From Gammaproteobacteria bacterium (GTDB lineage: Bacteria; Pseudomonadota; Gammaproteobacteria; Enterobacterales; Alteromonadaceae), in the NCBI GenBank assembly GCA_023380515.1, contig JAMCRH010000312.1, forward strand, positions 1 through 43,118: a stretch of DNA of 43,118 nt. Direction: 5' to 3'. The translations under genes and the position numbers were made by a program. Shown one piece after another: positions 43,042 through 43,118 of this stretch (the stretch's first letter is position 1; every line of letters starts with the position of its first letter). The notes below the pieces were generated by a model that was given only the letters and a program-made list of their open reading frames with translations, was not told the origin of the DNA and searched no databases.

Positions 43042-43118
43042 GTGCCACGTTATTCAGAAGAGCGTAAGCAAGTGATTTTAAGCAAAATGATGCCTCCGTT
43101 GAACATGACTATCGCAGA
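43042..43118 (+). CDS. Transposase OrfA-like gene, 5' end only (cut by the window)
   Basis: A GTG start with AAGG 9 bp before it opens a frame encoding VPRYSEERKQVILSKMMPP and LNMTIA before the window ends. This resembles the N-terminus of IS3-type/Transposase_8 helix-turn-helix proteins (RYSEERK...PPLNMTI). Only 25 codons are visible, so the family and intactness are uncertain. Confidence 0.6.
   Translation, partial: MPRYSEERKQVILSKMMPPLNMTIA

Overview
The window looks like chromosomal DNA of a motile, Gram-negative, salt-adapted gammaproteobacterium. The most likely home is Alteromonadales, probably Idiomarinaceae. I infer this from the YihI-DUF2489 pair, the full L- and P-ring flagellar gene set, the Mrp-type Na+/H+ antiporter, a NaChBac-type channel and several exported metallohydrolases. 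I could not run a phylogeny.

Layout. 1-1891: window edge and a DUF885 lipoprotein (minus). 1892-2820: no protein gene, but a strongly structured candidate small RNA with a promoter and a very good terminator, just upstream of yihI, where E. coli carries csrC. 2821-3848: yihI and a DUF2489 gene. 3890-3961: a 9-copy 8-bp tandem repeat. 3969-5264: exported amidohydrolase (minus). 5437-7364: cysE-cysK cysteine synthesis operon, with a coding repeat array in cysE. 7478-13535: Mrp/Mnh Na+/H+ antiporter operon mnhABCDEFG (minus). 13766-14644: voltage-gated Na+-channel homologue, divergent from mnhA. 14900-16243: second exported amidohydrolase. 16304-18624: flgA, then flgM-flgN-isochorismatase hydrolase (all minus). 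18872-28414: flgBCDEFGHIJ and flgKL (plus). 28511-39822: fliFGHIJKLMNOPQR (minus, converging on flgL). 40028-40363: fliE, divergent from fliF. 40481-40828: FlaG-family gene (minus). 41020-42915: DMT transporter, an unknown secreted protein and a DUF393 thiol protein. 43042-43118: the 5' end of a probable transposase, cut by the window.

The flagellar block encodes rod, rings, hook, hook-filament junction, MS-ring, C-ring and most of the export gate. Flagellin, cap, FlhA/FlhB, sigma-28, the sigma-54 regulators and the motor must lie elsewhere. Three near-perfect sigma-28 promoters (flgM, flgKL, flaG-like gene) mark the late genes. FlgM blocks sigma-28 until hook completion. FlgN escorts FlgK and FlgL. 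FlgJ is reduced to the rod-capping domain. The Mrp antiporter and the sodium channel together suggest an active Na+ cycle, which might also feed a Na+-driven motor (inference).

Points most worth a second look: the candidate RNA before yihI, the channel/Mrp pairing, single-domain FlgJ, the in-frame minisatellite in cysE, recurrent short degenerate tandem repeats at gene ends, and a 22-bp exact inverted repeat between the window edge and the DUF885 gene.
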